Positions 36,781 through 46,782 are shown, counted from the stretch's first letter. The stretch is 64,000 nucleotides of DNA from Fodinibius sp034521915 (GCF_034521915.1 NZ_JAXHLU010000020.1:1-64000), one strand, 5' to 3'. A program made the numbers and translations. The notes: a model not told the origin generated them from the sequence alone.

Positions 36781-38373
36781 ATGACTGCCGGCAAACAGGT
36801 TCAGCACATGAATAACACACTTTTTGACGGCTTAAATTTAAGATCTACTGCCCAATTAGCTGTAGGTATACTGCTATTTATATTAAGCAGTATTTCTATC
36901 CCCATGCAAGCACAGCCCGTGCTTAATGCCCAAAATACTGCTCTGGGTGGTGGCGGTACGGCCTATCTATCCGGCAATGAAGCATTGTTTTGGAATCCTG
37001 CAAACCTGGCTATCAATGACCGCCACGGCACTATCCATATAAATCTTGGGGAAACAGGAATTGTATACGAGCCCGTTCTATCTTCGGATGTAGCCGGTGA
37101 CCAGTTCTTCAATTTTACCGACAGCTATTTCCCATATCAGTCGGGTGTAGTGGCTATTACTCCGAAACAACGCCAAACGATCATTGATGAAAATTATCCC
37201 CGCAAAAAGTTAGTATCTCAGCATCAAACACGAACAGATGTAATGTTGGGAGGTATTTCATGGTATCGAGGCGACGAAACGTTTTCTATTGCAGCGCGGG
37301 GTCGATATGCTTCTCGTATTGAGGTTGGCAGAGGTTGGTATTCGGATGAATATGTTCGGCGAGGCGACCAAAAACTTCGCGATTTTACATTGGATCAGCA
37401 TATCAGCAAAAATCTGGAAATTGCACTGGGATATGGACGTGAGTTCACTTTTCTGGAAGGGTTATTTGCACGATTGAGTAAATTATATGTAGGAATATCC
37501 CCCAAATTCATAATAGCAGGTCCCACCTTCAGTGCTACTCACTATGGACAGCAACAGCGGACTGATGAGAATGCACAAACCCAATATGTAACCGAGTTTT
37601 CGTATCAGTCCTCCGGTGAGTATACGCGTATGACCAGGGATTACCTTTCATCCGGAAATCCACAAACTGCTATCAATAACAATTTAAATAAAAAGTTCAA
37701 TTTCGAACCTACCGGCTACGGTGCAGCATTTGATTTTGGTCTTACATACCTCATCCCTCTTGGCAGCAACCTCAATATTATTGAAAATGATCCCGAAAAA
37801 TCAGTAGTCGGGAAATCGCTGCGTATTGCCATCTCTTTTAATGATATTGGAATGATCCGGTACACCGAACAACCGCTTTCCTTTTCTGCTCCGGATGATA
37901 CGCTGCAAATCGGTCGTGAATTCCCCAAAGAATCGATGTTTATAGGATCCGGAGGACAATACATAACGTATTTTGATGAGGCATTGGAGGTTACCAACCC
38001 ATTTAACCGCGCTCAAAATCCTAGAGAAGGTACATTTTCGGCTCCAACTCCGACATCACTAAATGGCGGAATTATGCTGGATCTCGAAAGAATTAAAATT
38101 ATGGGCGATCTGACTCTCGGGTTAAATAATACAGCGCTGACCAACACGAAACTGGCTATGCATCTGGGTATGGAGGTCCGCCCTATTAAAAAAATACCCC
38201 TCCGAATGGGTACAAGATTATCAGCGGGATTACCTGCACATGTTGGCATAGGCACCGGCTATGAAAGCCGGTATTGGGATTTTAATATTGGGACACAGAT
38301 CATTTTTCGCTCTAATACCTTTACCACTGAGTTTGTGGGAGGCGCCTTCGCAGGCATTCAGCTACACCTGTAA
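36781..38373 (+). CDS. DUF5723-like outer membrane or exported protein
   Basis: A 530-residue protein with a hydrophobic signal (LAVGILLFILSSISIPMQAQ) and then NTALGGGGTAYLSGNEALFWNPANLA, the N-terminal pattern of porin-like proteins in Bacteroidota. The rest is rich in alternating beta strands and aromatic residues, suggesting a barrel of about 14-16 strands. DUF5723 is my best guess at the family. The ATG at 36781 follows the helicase stop closely; a second Met at 36808 would give a shorter signal. No lipobox. The function is unknown. Confidence 0.65.
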   Translation: MTAGKQVQHMNNTLFDGLNLRSTAQLAVGILLFILSSISIPMQAQPVLNAQNTALGGGGTAYLSGNEALFWNPANLAINDRHGTIHINLGETGIVYEPVLSSDVAGDQFFNFTDSYFPYQSGVVAITPKQRQTIIDENYPRKKLVSQHQTRTDVMLGGISWYRGDETFSIAARGRYASRIEVGRGWYSDEYVRRGDQKLRDFTLDQHISKNLEIALGYGREFTFLEGLFARLSKLYVGISPKFIIAGPTFSATHYGQQQRTDENAQTQYVTEFSYQSSGEYTRMTRDYLSSGNPQTAINNNLNKKFNFEPTGYGAAFDFGLTYLIPLGSNLNIIENDPEKSVVGKSLRIAISFNDIGMIRYTEQPLSFSAPDDTLQIGREFPKESMFIGSGGQYITYFDEALEVTNPFNRAQNPREGTFSAPTPTSLNGGIMLDLERIKIMGDLTLGLNNTALTNTKLAMHLGMEVRPIKKIPLRMGTRLSAGLPAHVGIGTGYESRYWDFNIGTQIIFRSNTFTTEFVGGAFAGIQLHL

Positions 38374-38536
38374 TCAAGACCATTTCTGTCAAGCTGTCAA
38401 GGTCATTCTCAATTAAGAGTTCAACTTGCTATTTTGCCAGTAATTATGACTAATTGGTAGTTTGATTAAAGTTGGCTCTTTATTTGCATCAATGTAATAC
38501 AACACGAAAAAAATATAGATTTAAATAATTGAATAT

Positions 38537-41071
38537 ATGAAGAACATCTTCGATAACATGGCCAATTTTGAAGATATTCAAGATCAATTTGACGATTTTG
38601 AACAGGCTATTCCCCTGATGTCCGAAGAGGAAGAAAAGGAATTAACGCAATCAGAGGTACCTGATGAACTTCCCATTTTACCACTCAAAAACACCGTTCT
38701 TTTTCCCGGTGTTGTAGTACCCATTACGGTGGGCCGAGACCGTTCCCTAAAATTAGTAAAGGAAGCATACGAATCGGATAAAACCATTGGTGTAGTCAGC
38801 CAGAAGGATGAGGAAGATGAAGATCCGGATGGAAAGGATCTTTATGAAGTTGGGACCGTTGCTCAAATCCTTAAGCTGATCAAAATGCCCGATGGCAGTA
38901 AAAGTATCGTCATCCAGGGAAAAACAACCTTTGAGGTTGAGGAATTTTTGCAGAAAGATCCCTATTTCAAGGCTTCGGTTGAGCCCTATCGACAGGAGAT
39001 GGATATTGAAGGTGTAGAGCTTGATGCCTCCATCAGATCTGTAAAAGAAACAGCACAAAAAATTGTAAATCTGTCACCGAATATTCCATCGGAAGCTTCT
39101 GTTGCAATAAACAATATCAACAGTCCCAATTTTCTGCTGAATTTTATCTCGTCGAACCTCAACGTTTCGACCTCGGATAAACAGGAAGTACTCGAAATTC
39201 GCAACTTTTCGGAGCGAATGGAACGGGTGATGGAGTTTCTCAACAAAGAGCTCCAGGTTCTGAATCTGAGCGAGGAAATTCGCACAAAAGTTAAGTCAGA
39301 TATTGACGAGCAACAGCGTGACTTTTACCTGCGTCAGCAGATGAAAGCAATTCAGGAAGCGCTCGGAGAAGATGGAGAACAGCAAGAAATTGCATCCCTG
39401 CGCAAACGAGCCAAGGAAAAAAATCTACCTAAAGAAGCCCAGGAGACGGTAGAAAAAGAATTAAAGCGTCTGGAACGCACTCCCAATTCATCTCCAAACC
39501 ATGGCGTTATCCATAATTATATAGAATGGATTTTAGATCTTCCCTGGGAGAAATATTCCGATGATAACCTTGATCTGGAAAATGCTCAAGAGGTACTGGA
39601 TGATGATCACTACGGTCTAGACAAGGTTAAAAAGCGTATTATCGAATACTTGGCCGTACTTAAACTCAAGAAGGATATGAAGGCCCCTATCCTCTGTTTC
39701 TACGGGCCTCCCGGAGTTGGTAAAACATCACTTGGTAAATCAATTGCACGGGCCTTAAACCGAAAATTTGAACGCTTTAGCCTCGGTGGCATTCACGATG
39801 AGGCTGAAATCCGAGGACACCGACGGACATACATTGGAGCCCTTCCGGGACGTATTTTGCGTGCCATGAAGAAAGCCGGTACCAGTAATCCGGTTATGAT
39901 GCTCGATGAAATCGACAAGGTGGGTTCTGACTACAGAGGAGATCCCACTTCTGCCCTGCTCGAGGTACTTGATCCCGAACAAAACGACAGCTTCGCGGAT
40001 AATTACCTTGAGCTCGAATACGACCTGTCAAACGTCCTCTTTATTGCCACCGCTAACTCGCTTGATACTATTCCTGCTCCGCTGCGCGATCGTATGGAAA
40101 TTATCAATATCAGCGGATATACCCTGCAGGAAAAAACGCAGATTGCCAAAGAGCATCTGATGCCAAAACAGATTAAAGAAAATGGCTTAAAAGATGACCA
40201 GATCGAAATTAAGGATGAAACGATTAAACAAATCATTGAAAAATATACCCGCGAATCGGGTGTTCGATCGCTCGAACGAGAGATCGGTTCGGTATGCCGT
40301 GGCGTTGCCGCAAAAATTGCTAAGGGCGATGAAGGCAAACACGTTATAGAAGCCGATGATCTCCAGGAATATCTTGGCAAGCGTAAGTACTTCTCAGAAG
40401 TTGCTGAACGCACCAAAGTTCCGGGCGTTGCCACTGGATTGGCCTGGACCCCATACGGTGGAGATATCCTCTTCATCGAGGCCAGCGTATCAAAAGGAAC
40501 AGGCAAACTCCACATTACCGGTCAGCTTGGTGATGTGATGAAAGAGTCGGCCATGCTAGCAATGTCGTATTTAAAGGCCCACTCTGACGAATTAAACATC
40601 CCGGAAGAAGCCTTTAAATACTGGGATCTGCATATTCACGTGCCTAAGGGCGCTGTTCCCAAAGATGGGCCATCGGCAGGTATTTCCATCTTCTCAGCAA
40701 TAGCCTCGATCTTTACCCAGCGCAAAGTGAAAGGGACGTTGGCTATGACCGGCGAAATTACCTTGCGCGGACTTGTTCTGCCTGTAGGCGGAATTAAGGA
40801 AAAAGTACTGGCCGCCAAGCGTGCCGGTATCGAAAAAGTTCTGTTACCGCAAAAGAATGAAAAGGATGTCGCTGAGATTGAAGAAGACGTACTCGGCGAT
40901 CTTAAAGTGGAGTATCTTGAGCGCATGGATCCCCTGCTTGATATTGTACTTGAGGATGAAACTGTACGAAATCCTCAGGAACGCTTCAAGGTTAGTAAAT
41001 CTTATAAAAAGAGAACAAGTGATAATTCCGTATCTAACGACTCCACCGAAGAAACCATTGTTATGGAATAA
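38537..41071 (+). CDS. lon: ATP-dependent Lon protease
   Basis: Lon degrades misfolded and regulatory proteins. The 844-residue protein has the N-terminal LON substrate-binding domain (starting PILPLKNTVLFPGVVVPITV), a coiled-coil region, the AAA+ module with Walker A GPPGVGKT (390-397) and MMLDEIDKVGSD, and the serine-lysine protease with Ser713 in GPSAGISIF and Lys756 in GGIKEKVLAA. All are intact. The gene has its own upstream space (163 bases) and a clear terminator, so it is likely monocistronic. The acidic N-terminus is longer than in Escherichia coli. Confidence 0.97.
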   Translation: MKNIFDNMANFEDIQDQFDDFEQAIPLMSEEEEKELTQSEVPDELPILPLKNTVLFPGVVVPITVGRDRSLKLVKEAYESDKTIGVVSQKDEEDEDPDGKDLYEVGTVAQILKLIKMPDGSKSIVIQGKTTFEVEEFLQKDPYFKASVEPYRQEMDIEGVELDASIRSVKETAQKIVNLSPNIPSEASVAINNINSPNFLLNFISSNLNVSTSDKQEVLEIRNFSERMERVMEFLNKELQVLNLSEEIRTKVKSDIDEQQRDFYLRQQMKAIQEALGEDGEQQEIASLRKRAKEKNLPKEAQETVEKELKRLERTPNSSPNHGVIHNYIEWILDLPWEKYSDDNLDLENAQEVLDDDHYGLDKVKKRIIEYLAVLKLKKDMKAPILCFYGPPGVGKTSLGKSIARALNRKFERFSLGGIHDEAEIRGHRRTYIGALPGRILRAMKKAGTSNPVMMLDEIDKVGSDYRGDPTSALLEVLDPEQNDSFADNYLELEYDLSNVLFIATANSLDTIPAPLRDRMEIINISGYTLQEKTQIAKEHLMPKQIKENGLKDDQIEIKDETIKQIIEKYTRESGVRSLEREIGSVCRGVAAKIAKGDEGKHVIEADDLQEYLGKRKYFSEVAERTKVPGVATGLAWTPYGGDILFIEASVSKGTGKLHITGQLGDVMKESAMLAMSYLKAHSDELNIPEEAFKYWDLHIHVPKGAVPKDGPSAGISIFSAIASIFTQRKVKGTLAMTGEITLRGLVLPVGGIKEKVLAAKRAGIEKVLLPQKNEKDVAEIEEDVLGDLKVEYLERMDPLLDIVLEDETVRNPQERFKVSKSYKKRTSDNSVSNDSTEETIVME

Positions 41072-41090
41072 CGATTGAATTATAAATACT

Positions 41091-41125
41091 AAAAAGTCGT
41101 CTCGATTTATCGGGGCGACTTTTTT
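41091..41125 (+). terminator. Rho-independent terminator of lon
   Basis: AAAAAGTCGTCTCG (41091-41104) pairs, with G-T wobbles, with CGGGGCGACTTTTT (41111-41124) over a six-base loop, followed by TATTTT. It sits 20 bases after the lon stop. Confidence 0.85.
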
Positions 41126-41165
41126 ATTTTAATGACGTTTTAATTTCAAACTAAACAACAAAAGT

Positions 41166-42095
41166 TTGCCCAAAGAAGGACGTATTGTTGAGTCTACCGG
41201 AAGCTGGTATAAAGTTGCTTATGATGAAGATAGTGGTATGCAGACGATTAACTGTCGGCTTCCGGGACGGTTTCGTCTTAAAGATCATGCATTGACCAAT
41301 CCCATCGCTGTAGGCGATTATGTTGAGTTTGAAATGAATGATGACGGATCGGGAAGCATCGAAGAAATAAAAGACCGCGAAAATTATTTGATCCGTCAAT
41401 CCACCCATCACCAGGAAGACCATCAGATATTGGCAGCCAATTTAGATCGGGCCTATGCCGTACAATCCGTTAAAATGCCTCGTATGAAACAGGGCTTTTT
41501 TGATCGCTTTCTGGTAACCTGTGAAGCTTACCAAATCCCTGCCTCGATCATTATAAATAAGATGGATCTGGCCGATAAAAACGCCCGGGCATATATAGAT
41601 TCCATTGCCGATTTGTATGACTCGCTGGGTTATCCTGTACTCAAAACCAGTATCCATGATGAGGAATCTCTTGATCGTCTAAAAGAAGATCTTCGAGATA
41701 ACACCTCTGTTTTAGTCGGCCCTTCGGGTGTTGGTAAAACAAGTTTGCTAAACAGTATCGACTCCAACATCAACCGCAAAGTTGGTGAAATTTCTACATT
41801 TAATGAAAAAGGAAAACACACCACCACCTTTGCAAAACTCCTGCCTTTGCAAATTGGGGGATATATTGTTGATACCCCCGGAATAAAAGAATTTGGATTG
41901 GTAAATATCGAACCGTGGGAGCTTTCACTGTTCTTTCCGGAGATGTTAGAACCGCGCCAAAACTGCAAGTTCAACAACTGCACCCATGCTCACGAACCGG
42001 GCTGTGGTGTGATAGAGGCTTTTAAAGAGGGCCATATCGATGCCGACAGGTATGATTCTTACCTTAATATCCTCGAATCTCTGCAAGAGGATTAA
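41166..42095 (+). CDS. rsgA: Ribosome small subunit-dependent GTPase A
   Basis: RsgA checks late maturation of the 30S subunit. The 309-residue protein has the circularly permuted GTPase order: N131KMD (G4) comes before the P-loop GPSGVGKT (185-192), then VDTPGIKEFGL (G3). An N-terminal OB fold and a C-terminal zinc finger (NCKFNNCTHAHEPGCGV) flank it. The start is a TTG at 41166 (reading MPKEGRIVEST); it fits the family length. The same TTG start appears in valS and rsmB nearby. Confidence 0.95.
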   Translation: MPKEGRIVESTGSWYKVAYDEDSGMQTINCRLPGRFRLKDHALTNPIAVGDYVEFEMNDDGSGSIEEIKDRENYLIRQSTHHQEDHQILAANLDRAYAVQSVKMPRMKQGFFDRFLVTCEAYQIPASIIINKMDLADKNARAYIDSIADLYDSLGYPVLKTSIHDEESLDRLKEDLRDNTSVLVGPSGVGKTSLLNSIDSNINRKVGEISTFNEKGKHTTTFAKLLPLQIGGYIVDTPGIKEFGLVNIEPWELSLFFPEMLEPRQNCKFNNCTHAHEPGCGVIEAFKEGHIDADRYDSYLNILESLQED

Positions 42096-42176
42096 TAATT
42101 AGAGAGTTAGCTTCAAATTCTTTAGTATTGCAATAGTTTACAGATGGTTAAATATCAAAATTTAAATATTAGGGAT

Positions 42177-43289
42177 ATGAAATTAAGATACCGTTTACTC
42201 ACCTTTGTACTGCTATTTGGTCTGTTTACCTTCGATGCAGCTCCCACCTTTGGACAGGTTGGAGATATCGGAGATATTTTACAAGCAGGCCGTGAAGATG
42301 CCAATACCTTGGCACGTTCCTATCTCGAGCCTTTTGGATCGGGATTTGGTGCTTCGCTCAACACCGGGTGGACCAATACCGCCAGTCCGCACAGCAAATT
42401 GGGTTTTGATGTTACCGTCAGTGCCGGTTTAGCTATTGTGCCCGATGCTGCGAAATCATTTAACATTAATGAACTTGGGCTACAACAACTGGAGTTGGAA
42501 GGAACAAACCCTGTTACTCCAACTATTAATGGTGCCGATGAAACAGGCTCACTGCTCGCTGCTTATGAAGAAATAAATGGCACTCGGCAAAAGCTTTTAG
42601 AATTTAACATGCCCAATGGTTCGGGGTTTGGATACGTGCCCGCTCCCATGATAAAAGCCGGAGTCGGTATTATTAAAGACACTGAATTAATGCTTCGCTA
42701 TACTCCGAAAACCAAGATTGGAGATTTTGGATCATTCAACCTATTTGGCGTAGGTGCCAAACACGGAATCAATCAATGGTTGCCCGGCGGTAAATTGCTA
42801 CCTGTTAATCTATCGGTAATGTTTGGATACACCACCATGGATGTGGGATCAGACCTTAATTTAACGGCCAGTGATGTAATACGAGATCCTAATAATACCG
42901 AAAATCCATATAACGTTTCTCAATGGGAGGATCAAACCGTCGAAATGAATACCGATGCATGGACTATAAACGCCTTGGTTGGTAAAAGCTTACCCATCAT
43001 CTCGGTATATGCAGGTGTTGGTTACGAAGCCTCCACTTTCAGTATAACAACACCTGGATCATATCCAACTGTTATTCCCAACGAGGCTTATCAGAACGAT
43101 CCCCAAAACAATGAACCCTTAATTGTTAATGCGGTAGATGACCCCATCGACGTATCAATTGATGGCGATAATGGGTTTCGTGCTCTCGCAGGATTTAGAC
43201 TAAAATTTACCGTTCTACACATTTCAGGTTCATATACCCTGTCGAATTATCCAAGCTACAATCTGGGCGTCGGTATTAGCTTCAGATAA
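42177..43289 (+). CDS. DUF6588-like exported protein
   Basis: An open frame begins at 42144, but ATG 42177 gives a signal peptide MKLRYRLLTFVLLFGLFTFD, then APTFGQVGD, so the product is 370 residues. The mature part is beta-rich with repeated glycine and aromatic strands (SGFGASLNTGWTNT, AGVGIIKDTELMLRYTP, FRALAGFRLKFT) and closes with an aromatic strand ending SFR, as in outer membrane barrels. I assign DUF6588 with moderate confidence. A strong terminator follows. Function unknown. Confidence 0.65.
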   Translation: MKLRYRLLTFVLLFGLFTFDAAPTFGQVGDIGDILQAGREDANTLARSYLEPFGSGFGASLNTGWTNTASPHSKLGFDVTVSAGLAIVPDAAKSFNINELGLQQLELEGTNPVTPTINGADETGSLLAAYEEINGTRQKLLEFNMPNGSGFGYVPAPMIKAGVGIIKDTELMLRYTPKTKIGDFGSFNLFGVGAKHGINQWLPGGKLLPVNLSVMFGYTTMDVGSDLNLTASDVIRDPNNTENPYNVSQWEDQTVEMNTDAWTINALVGKSLPIISVYAGVGYEASTFSITTPGSYPTVIPNEAYQNDPQNNEPLIVNAVDDPIDVSIDGDNGFRALAGFRLKFTVLHISGSYTLSNYPSYNLGVGISFR

Positions 43290-43314
43290 AGATGAACCTA
43301 AAATTTTTTATTAC

Positions 43315-43344
43315 AAAAGGGGAGTTCACTCGAACTCCCCTTTT
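43315..43344 (+). terminator. Strong terminator after the DUF6588-like gene
   Basis: AAAAGGGGAGTTC (43315-43327), loop ACTC and GAACTCCCCTTTT (43332-43344) form a perfect 13-base stem with a following T/A run. This is the best terminator in the window; it lies 25 bases after the DUF6588-like stop. Confidence 0.93.
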
Positions 43345-43370
43345 TATTTGAGCGTAGAAGTATATAAAAC

Positions 43371-43538
43371 ATGTCAGAATCTATAGATATACTTTACCTT
43401 CTGGATCTTTTCGGAGTAACTGTTTTTGCTATATCGGGGGCTCTTACTGCCGGACGCAAAAACCTTGATCTGCTTGTCGTGGTAATTATTGCTGTTGTAA
43501 CGGCCGGAGGAGGCGGCACAACCCGCGATTCAAATTAA
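43371..43538 (+). pseudogene. Truncated UPF0126/TRIC-family channel gene remnant
   Basis: The 55-codon frame from ATG 43371 reads MSESIDILYLLDLFGVTVFA, then ISGALTAGRKNLDLLVVVII and AVVTAGGGGTTRD, followed by SN and stop. This is the first repeat unit of the UPF0126 (YicG-like) family of trimeric cation channels, whose first half ends at the GGGTxRD motif. The family is normally about 200 residues. The protein stops just at that motif and no continuation is found in the other frames of the next 70 bases. A deletion of about 150 codons is the likely cause. It may be a non-functional remnant. Confidence 0.75.
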
Positions 43539-43612
43539 AAGAATAAGTTGGTGTTTACCATATTTGTAATAATATTTCTTTGAGTCTGATAATGAAATTG
43601 GGAGATAAAGTT

Positions 43613-44005
43613 ATGAAAACACAAATATTTACACTTTTCTTTTTGATAATCACTTTTACGGGCACAGCACAAGCTCAAGAGATCAAAATACAACAGTTTG
43701 ATTTCGCTGAAGCTATAGAAGATCGCAAACCTTCGGGGATTGATACCGCCTTTACTGCAGATATTGGTACAATCTACTGTTTTACTCAGGTTGAAGGCGT
43801 CTCCGATACTACTCAAATTACTCACGAATGGTATTACAAAGAGCAGGAGAAAGCTCGGGTTGAATTAACGGTGGCTGGAGATAACTGGCGGACATGGAGT
43901 TCCAAAAAAATTCTTGAAAGCTGGACCGGTCCCTGGCGGGTAATGGTGCTTGGGCCAAATGGCGAGGTACTTGCAACCAAAAATTTTGTTATTACAGAAA
44001 ATTAG
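43613..44005 (+). CDS. DUF2914-domain exported protein
   Basis: The frame is open from 43580, but the ATG at 43613 has GGGAG just ahead and gives a signal peptide MKTQIFTLFFLIITFTGTAQ, then AQEIKI; the product is 130 residues. The mature part has the DUF2914 pattern: YCFTQVEGVSDTTQITHEWY, KARVELTVAGDNWRTWSSK and GPWRVMVLGPNGEVL, a small beta sandwich in the periplasm. The TAG stop overlaps the polA TAA on the opposite strand by two bases (TTAG, 44002-44005). The role is unknown; DUF2914 is found as a solo domain in other phyla too. Confidence 0.8.
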   Translation: MKTQIFTLFFLIITFTGTAQAQEIKIQQFDFAEAIEDRKPSGIDTAFTADIGTIYCFTQVEGVSDTTQITHEWYYKEQEKARVELTVAGDNWRTWSSKKILESWTGPWRVMVLGPNGEVLATKNFVITEN

Positions 44006-46782
44006 TGTGCTTTAAGCCAGTTTTTGGCAAGTCCCATGTCTACTTTAAGGGGACATGCTAATTCGTAAGCAGATTCCATCAATTGCTTCAACTTTTGGGG
44101 AACGGAGTCTTGCTCTTCTTCTGGTACCTCGAAGATAAGCTCATCATGAACCTGCAGCAGCATCCGGGTTTGAAGTTCATTTTCTTCCAAGTACTCCTGA
44201 ATATCGATCATCGCCTGCTTAATGATATCAGCGGCGGTTCCCTGTATAGGCATATTTATAGCCGTACGTTCAGCAAATGACCGGCGATTCCAGTTACTGG
44301 CATTAATATCAGAAATATAACGACGACGCCCCATCAGCGTTTTTACGTAACCATGCTCTTTTGCAAAAGCTTTCGTTTCGTTGATATATTCCAAAATTCC
44401 CGGGAAACGCTCAAAATACTGATCAATCATATCCTTCCCTTCACTATTGCTAATCCCCAGGCGATTCGCCAATCCATAGGCACTTACTCCATAGGGAATC
44501 CCGAAATTAACCTCCTTTGCTTTTCGACGGTGATCAGAAGTAACATCGTCAAGTGAATCCAGCTCAAAAATCTCTTTTGCTGTTCGGGAGTGAATATCCT
44601 CATCATTTTTAAACGCCTGAATCATGTTTTCATCGCCCGACATTGAAGCAATAACGCGGAGTTCTACCTGGGAGTAATCGGCCGATAGTAACTCAAATCC
44701 TTCATCCGCAATAAATGCCTTGCGAATTTCACGTCCCCGTTTGGTGCGTATAGGAATATTCTGCAGGTTGGGATTCGATGAGGAAAGGCGTCCCGTTGCC
44801 GCAATATGCTGATTAAAATCTGTATGGATACGACCAGTCTCCTCATTGATCAGCTTCGGCAGAGCATCCACATAGGTTGACTTTAACTTGCTCAGTGCAC
44901 GGTACTCTAAAATAATGTCCGGCATATCATAATCCTTGGCCAACTTCTTAAGCACCGATTCAGCCGTAGAATATTGCCCCGTTTTGGTTTTTTTGCCCGC
45001 CGGCAGTCCCATTTTATCAAATAATACTTCTCCCAGCTGTTTGGGCGAATTGATATTAAATTCCGTACCCGCCTTTTCATATATCTTCTGCTCGAGTTCC
45101 AACAAATCATCGCGCAGCGACGCCGATAACTCTTTAAGCATTTCTTTATCCAGCAAAATGCCGTTCATCTCCATTTTTGCCAGCACTTCAATAAGCGGAA
45201 ACTCGAGATGATCAGCAATATCATCAAGTTCATCTTCCTCTAATTTGTCACTTAGCACTTCATACAATCGCAACGTAATATCAGCGTCTTCACAAGCATA
45301 CACGCGCACTTCTTCCGGATCAAACTCATCCATCGACTTTTGTTTACGTCCGCTGCCAAGAAGATCAGTGATAGGAATCGGTTCATAACCGAGATATTCC
45401 TCTGCCAGTGTGTCCATTTTGAGCTTTTGGTCCGCATCGATGAGATATGCCGCTATCATCGTATCAAAAACCTTACCCTGTATCTCCAATCCGGCCCGAC
45501 GAAGCATCATGTAATCAAACTTAAAATTGTGGGCAACCTTTTTAGTTGTCGGATTTTTGAACAACGGACTCATGATCTCTATTGCCTCTTTCTCATCAAT
45601 CCCCTTTTCTCCATTTAAGGGTATATAATAGGCGACGCCGGGCGTGGCAGAGATAGCAATACCAACCAGCGAATTTTCCATAGGATCAACGCCATCGGTT
45701 TCGGTATCAAAACAGATGACATTCTTATTGCTGAGTCTATCTACCAGTTCATCAAGACTTTCTTTGGAATCCACTAACTCGTAGGTGACAATATCTTCGT
45801 CATAACTCTCAAGCGGTGATTCTTCTTCGGTCTCATCATCCGCCAGAAACAGATCGCCCTGATTTTTATTTCCCGAATCTGATTTTTTATCTGCTGATCG
45901 AACTATCTCTTCTCCCAAATACTTTTTAGTAAGGGTACGAAACTCCATCCGCTTAAAGAAAGCCCCCAGCTTTTCATCATCGGCCCCTTGCCAGTCCAGA
46001 TCCTCCCAATCTACCGTATCAGGAACATCTGTTTTTATTTTTACCATTTCCTTGGCATGCATTGCTTCTTCGGCATACTCCTGCAGACCTTCTCGGTGAC
46101 GCTTCGAACTCATATTTGGAGCATCCTCAATAGCGGCTTCAAGTGATCCGTATTTATTGATTAACTTGGGAGCTCCTTTCTTTCCAATTCCTTTTACTCC
46201 GGGAATATTATCAGATTTATCCCCAAGTATAGCCAGCACATCAACCACCTTTTCGGGATATACCCCAAAGTAATCTTTCACCCCTTCGCGATCTATCAGA
46301 TTGAAGCCACCATTCTGGTTGTCGGGTTTGTACATGGTGATATGATCATGTACCAGCTGCATAAAATCTTTGTCGGGAGTAACCAGAAAAACATCTACAT
46401 CTTCTGCGTTCGCACGATCTGCTACTGTCCCAACAATATCATCTGCCTCGTAGCCATCCTGCTCAATATTTTTGATTCCATAACCCTCAATCATCTCTTT
46501 AATCAAGGGAATCCCAATTGTTAGTTCTTCGGGCTGTGGTGGCCGGTTAGCTTTATAATCTTCATCCATCTCATGCCTGAAAGTCGGCGCCTGGGTATCC
46601 CACGCAACGGCAATATGGGTAGGTTCATGCTCCTCCAACAGCTTCTCAAGCGTATTAGCAAAACCCAAAATTGGGCCGGTGGGAATACCTTCAGAATTCT
46701 GTAAATTACTACTGATAAACGCAAAGTGCGAACGGTAGGCCAGTGCCATACCATCCAACAAAAAAAGGAGGCTTTTAGACAT
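44002..46782 (-). CDS. polA: DNA polymerase I
   Basis: PolA fills gaps and removes RNA primers. The 926-residue protein has the 5'-3' exonuclease/flap domain (FLLDGMALAYRSHFAF, and DKDFMQLV), a 3'-5' exonuclease with an intact acidic site (CFDTETDGVDP), and the polymerase with DYSQVELRVIA (motif A), RRKAKEVNFGIPYGVSA (motif B, O-helix Phe kept) and LLQVHDELIFEVP (motif C). The proofreading domain keeps its Asp and Glu, unlike in many Bacillota. The length is close to Escherichia coli (928). It shares overlapping stop codons with the convergent DUF2914 gene. Confidence 0.97.
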   Translation of the reverse strand: MSKSLLFLLDGMALAYRSHFAFISSNLQNSEGIPTGPILGFANTLEKLLEEHEPTHIAVAWDTQAPTFRHEMDEDYKANRPPQPEELTIGIPLIKEMIEGYGIKNIEQDGYEADDIVGTVADRANAEDVDVFLVTPDKDFMQLVHDHITMYKPDNQNGGFNLIDREGVKDYFGVYPEKVVDVLAILGDKSDNIPGVKGIGKKGAPKLINKYGSLEAAIEDAPNMSSKRHREGLQEYAEEAMHAKEMVKIKTDVPDTVDWEDLDWQGADDEKLGAFFKRMEFRTLTKKYLGEEIVRSADKKSDSGNKNQGDLFLADDETEEESPLESYDEDIVTYELVDSKESLDELVDRLSNKNVICFDTETDGVDPMENSLVGIAISATPGVAYYIPLNGEKGIDEKEAIEIMSPLFKNPTTKKVAHNFKFDYMMLRRAGLEIQGKVFDTMIAAYLIDADQKLKMDTLAEEYLGYEPIPITDLLGSGRKQKSMDEFDPEEVRVYACEDADITLRLYEVLSDKLEEDELDDIADHLEFPLIEVLAKMEMNGILLDKEMLKELSASLRDDLLELEQKIYEKAGTEFNINSPKQLGEVLFDKMGLPAGKKTKTGQYSTAESVLKKLAKDYDMPDIILEYRALSKLKSTYVDALPKLINEETGRIHTDFNQHIAATGRLSSSNPNLQNIPIRTKRGREIRKAFIADEGFELLSADYSQVELRVIASMSGDENMIQAFKNDEDIHSRTAKEIFELDSLDDVTSDHRRKAKEVNFGIPYGVSAYGLANRLGISNSEGKDMIDQYFERFPGILEYINETKAFAKEHGYVKTLMGRRRYISDINASNWNRRSFAERTAINMPIQGTAADIIKQAMIDIQEYLEENELQTRMLLQVHDELIFEVPEEEQDSVPQKLKQLMESAYELACPLKVDMGLAKNWLKAH

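Noticed and set aside
40003..40515. 170-codon frame antisense to lon
   Set aside because: Serine/arginine-rich shadow frame opposite the conserved AAA and protease parts of Lon.
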